A stretch of DNA of 64,000 nucleotides from Heloderma charlesbogerti (Eukaryota > Chordata > Lepidosauria > Squamata > Helodermatidae): contig JANEZZ010002066.1 of the NCBI GenBank assembly GCA_026122225.1, forward strand, positions 1,054,001 through 1,118,000, in the 5' to 3' direction. Every line of letters starts with the position of its first letter. Within the stretch, counting starts at the first letter, position 1. Positions 61,559-64,000 of the stretch are shown one piece after another. The position numbers and the translations under genes were made by a program. Under the pieces are notes generated by a model, which saw nothing but the letters and a program-made list of their open reading frames with translations, made no database searches and was not told the DNA's origin.

Positions 61559-62084
61559 TAGTGATGTACGAAAGTCACTTACCTGGTCCCGCAGCTTGCT
61601 TCGCGGTGGGGGGGAGGCGCTTCGGTTCTCCCCTCGAAGTTCAGGCCAGGGGGGGAGGCCTCACCCGGCTGAAATTCAGGCCAGGGAGAAGCGCCCCGTC
61701 TCCCCGGCCGCGAAAGAAAAAGTGAATGGAAAAAAAAACAATAACACCCGTGATAGGCTACGTAACGATTAACGTAGCTTATCACGGCTAGATTTCCAAA
61801 GTCAGCCATGACAGGCTACGTTAATCGTTACGTAGCCTATCACGGGTGTTTTTTTTTTTTAACTTTATTTTGTAATGGCGGCGGCGGCAGCCGGTCGGAA
61901 GACCGGCCGCCGCCCCCGCCAAAACGCCGCCGAAACACCGCCGGGACCCGCTGCCGAGAGGGACATTCGCATGAGGTAAGTCCCATCCCGGGGGGGGGGA
62001 GAATTTCACCAACAATTTCGGGGGGCCGAATACGTTGGTATTCGGCCTCCCCGAGATTCGTGGAGAAATTCACGGCCATCCCTA
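61559..62084. mobile_element. Family P palindromic element with perfect TSD
   Basis: TTTGATTC flanks both sides (61551-61558, 62085-62092). Ends TAGTGATGTACGAAAGTCAC and ATTCACGGCCATCCCTA. Beta arm with CACTTACCTGGTCCCGCAG, GGCGCTTCGGTTCTCCCC; two GATAGGCTACGTAACGATTA hairpins separated by GATTTCCAAAGTCAGCC; alpha arm GGTCGGAAGACCGGCC, GAGGTAAGTCCC. It is a short version of the 0.9-1.0 kb copies, lacking the TAGTCTACG and central modules. Confidence 0.94.
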
Positions 62085-62092
62085 TTTGATTC

Positions 62093-62666
62093 CTTGTGGG
62101 TTCACTGGCTGCTTTTTTTCCCCTGCCGGTCCTGCCACTATCAGGGGATACTGCCGAGCTGAAGGTTCAAGCTAGCCGGTCCCTCCATCTGCAAACTGTC
62201 TCAGTGACGCAGAGAGTAAGTGGCCCGCATATTTTCCAGTTATAGCCCACCGGTACTTTAAATGTTTGCAGTGGCCCGCAGATAAATAACCCGGATCATG
62301 TGGGTTCACAGTCAGGGTCAAACTACAAGTTACCTTAATTATGTATTGTGTAGCTGACCCCACCTTTGTTTCCTTATTTGCGAGGAACTTTGTGCAGCCG
62401 TGCTTTGGATCGGAATCAGCATGCACTCGGGAAGATAAGATTAAATATTCCCACCCAACAGTTTGGGTAAAAAAAAGAAAAGAGTCTCCATTATAGCCAA
62501 TGGAGAGGGTGTTTTTTTTTTTTTATTTAAATCCCCACGTGTGCATATCTGCGGAATTGTGGGAAGCAAATGGCTGGGAGCGGGAGGTTTAATCCTCCCC
62601 TGCCAGTCTGTGCTGGTCCTGATCTGAATCAGGGGCAAGGCAGTTACTCGTGAGGAAGAATGAATG
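62093..62666. other. No recognised feature
   Basis: Unassigned sequence. A short inverted pair (AGTCTCCATTATAGCCAATGGAG near 62482) is present. No exon is seen. Confidence 0.35.
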
Positions 62667-63015
62667 TAGGGATGTCAGAGGAATCCGTCCAGGAGGTCAA
62701 GTCTGCTGAGCTTTCAGCAGCTCAGCCCCCTGGACTCCAGCTCGCTTGTCCGTGAGCCAGCCTGATTTAACTTGTGTTGAGTCGGTTCAGCTTGTGGATT
62801 TTTGTGGCATTTCTGTCATTTACACAAGTTGTGGTCGCAGTTTGCGTAACTTATGCCAGTTTCAGCTGAACGTTGCGCAAATTGTGGCCATCAGTATGCC
62901 TAACTCGCACTACTTCCGGCTGCGGTTTGTGCACGTTAAGCATATTTACGGCCACAATTTGTGCAAATTACACATACTGCAGCCCAAATTTGCATAACTT
63001 GCACAAATTGCAAGT
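62667..63015. mobile_element. hAT-like element, right end uncertain
   Basis: TAGGGATGTCAGAGGAATCC starts it. GCTGAGCTTTCAGCAGCTCAGC is a small hairpin. The body repeats CACAAGTTGTGG, GCGCAAATTGTGGCC, GGCCACAATTTGTGCAAATT and AACTTGCACAAATTGC, giving several mutually complementary segments. Confidence 0.5.
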
Positions 63016-63193
63016 GACATTTTTTGAGGAAAAGCCCTGTGAAACACGCCCCTGTCTCGGCTTGCAAATGCAAGCCAAGCCAGGGGCTTGGGGCAATGTG
63101 GCAAGGCAAAAAAAAAAGGGCTGGATTTCCTCACAACAGCCATCCCAAAATGAAAGGGAGGGGTCAGCTACACACTGTGTAATTAAGGTAATA

Positions 63194-63281
63194 CAGTCTT
63201 CCCCAATCTGGCCCCCTCCAGATGTGTTAGACCGCAAATCCCATAATTTCCAGCCACCAAGGGGAAGGTTGGGGAAGGCTG
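63194..63281. mobile_element. CAGCCTTCC-type MITE, short
   Basis: CAGTCTTCCCCAATCTGG and GGTTGGGGAAGGCTG are complementary ends around CCAGATGTGTTAGACCGCAA. The right inner half is mostly missing. Confidence 0.7.
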
Positions 63282-64000
63282 AGCTAACCTGTAGTTTGAC
63301 CCTTAGGCAGTCCTGACGTGGTTGGACCGTAAGAATGGATGCCTCCGCACAGCTTCCACTTTTTCTGAACTACTGCACTTGTGCAAATTGTAGCGGCCTC
63401 ACATACAGCACCCACAGGGAGGCGCAGTCCTCACAAATGGTGACTTCGCATGAATGGATCTTGGCCACAAGCCCAGAGGCGATCCTTAGCTTGAAATGTG
63501 AACCAGACCTCAGTGCTCTATTTTGCCTTACCGGGAGCCATTAATTTAAATAATGAGTAGCCAGTGTTCTCTTGCATGCCTTGCGACCAGCTAAGACAGT
63601 TATTACCATCATAGTCGTCTGCTTTTGGGTGAGGTGGGGGATGAATCATCATCCCCCCCCCATCCCATTCCTTTTCCCGCAGTTGGGAAGGGAGGTGGCA
63701 GCCTTTAGCAGCCACAGATGCTTTTGCTGGAACTGTTTTGTTTTTCTGTTTTTTTTGCCCGCGGGGGGCCAGGGGCGGGGGGGCTGTTTAGATCCAGTGC
63801 TTCTAAAACGCAGTTTATTTTTAAATCAGTCATACACGGAGCAGATAGCAAAGCAGAGCGTTAATTGGGTCCAGTGGAATTCTCTTTCCCCTGGGGTCCA
63901 GAGCGCTTCTTCTGTAAGAGAACTGGGTTTTCTGGTGGGCGGAGGGGGAGAAGGAGAGAACATGCACACGAGACAGCTGCACAAAACGTAAGCGCGCGCG
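63282..64000. other. No recognised feature
   Basis: Unassigned sequence to the window end, with a GC-rich stretch at 63750-63785 and an alternating GCGCGCG end. Open frames lack recognisable domains. It could be the flank of something beyond the window. Confidence 0.3.

Noticed and set aside
63700..64000. CpG-island promoter at the window end
   Set aside because: GC-rich words are short and mixed with A/T-rich sequence; no start signal or exon could be seen before the window ends.

Overview
The window looks like intergenic or intronic DNA of a squamate reptile (lizard or snake). I found no host protein-coding gene, tRNA or rRNA that I can support; every long open frame belongs to a transposable element or is chance. 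The squamate call rests on the repeat mixture: a Bov-B (RTE) LINE, CR1, L2-like and L1 LINE fragments, a Penelope-like element, two tRNA-derived SINE types that I recall from lizard genomes, and many non-autonomous hAT-type DNA transposons. The species cannot be named from this.

The dominant component is a group of non-autonomous elements with termini TAGGG(A/G)TG...CA(T/C)CCCTA and 8-bp target-site duplications (TSDs), the hallmark of the hAT superfamily. I call three groups P, Q and K. Family P (for example 26228-27102, 33455-34391, 36301-37268, 59889-60442, 61559-62084) is built almost entirely of palindromes inside palindromes: GTGATAGGCTACGT.../...ACGTAGCCTATCAC hairpins, TAGTCTACGTAAA.../...TTTACGTAGACTA hairpins, GCAAATGGCGGC.../...GCCGCCATTTGC hairpins, and a central AAAATAAGGGCAACGC hairpin, closed by GC-rich arms. 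Nearly every arm carries an outward-facing match to the 5' splice-donor consensus (AG|GTAAGT). Family Q (4922-5356, 12419-12794, 31187-32402) has TAGGGATGTTG termini and simpler inverted repeats. Family K (8383-8885, 25075-25500, 50226-50665) is rich in TGCACA/TGCATA motifs. No transposase gene is present, so all must be mobilised from elsewhere.

Layout. 0-13 kb: P and Q elements, CR1 tails, a 67-bp-stem hairpin (267-413), and the composite element 8900-10278, which carries a 344-bp non-palindromic segment found again, inverted and with one mismatch, at 21429-21772. 13-20 kb: L2 and CR1 remnants, one inside another. 20-28 kb: the second copy of the 344-bp segment with its own P element, a Penelope-like remnant with a decayed hammerhead-like motif, an L1 fragment, and P-type elements inserted in an L2 reverse-transcriptase remnant and in a SINE. 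28-38 kb: several nested hAT elements with clear TSDs. 38.4-39.9 kb: a short LTR retrotransposon (two LTRs, 5-bp TSD) inside a hAT MITE. 40.6-44.3 kb: a decayed Bov-B LINE on the minus strand, interrupted by P element B, itself interrupted by P element A. 44-55 kb: mostly unrecognised single-copy-like sequence with scattered SINE, L2 and MITE copies. 55-62 kb: a second dense cluster of P elements. 62-64 kb: fragments and unassigned sequence.

The nested insertions with TSDs give a relative history: L2, Bov-B and SINEs are the older substrate; P and Q elements came later and often landed in one another.
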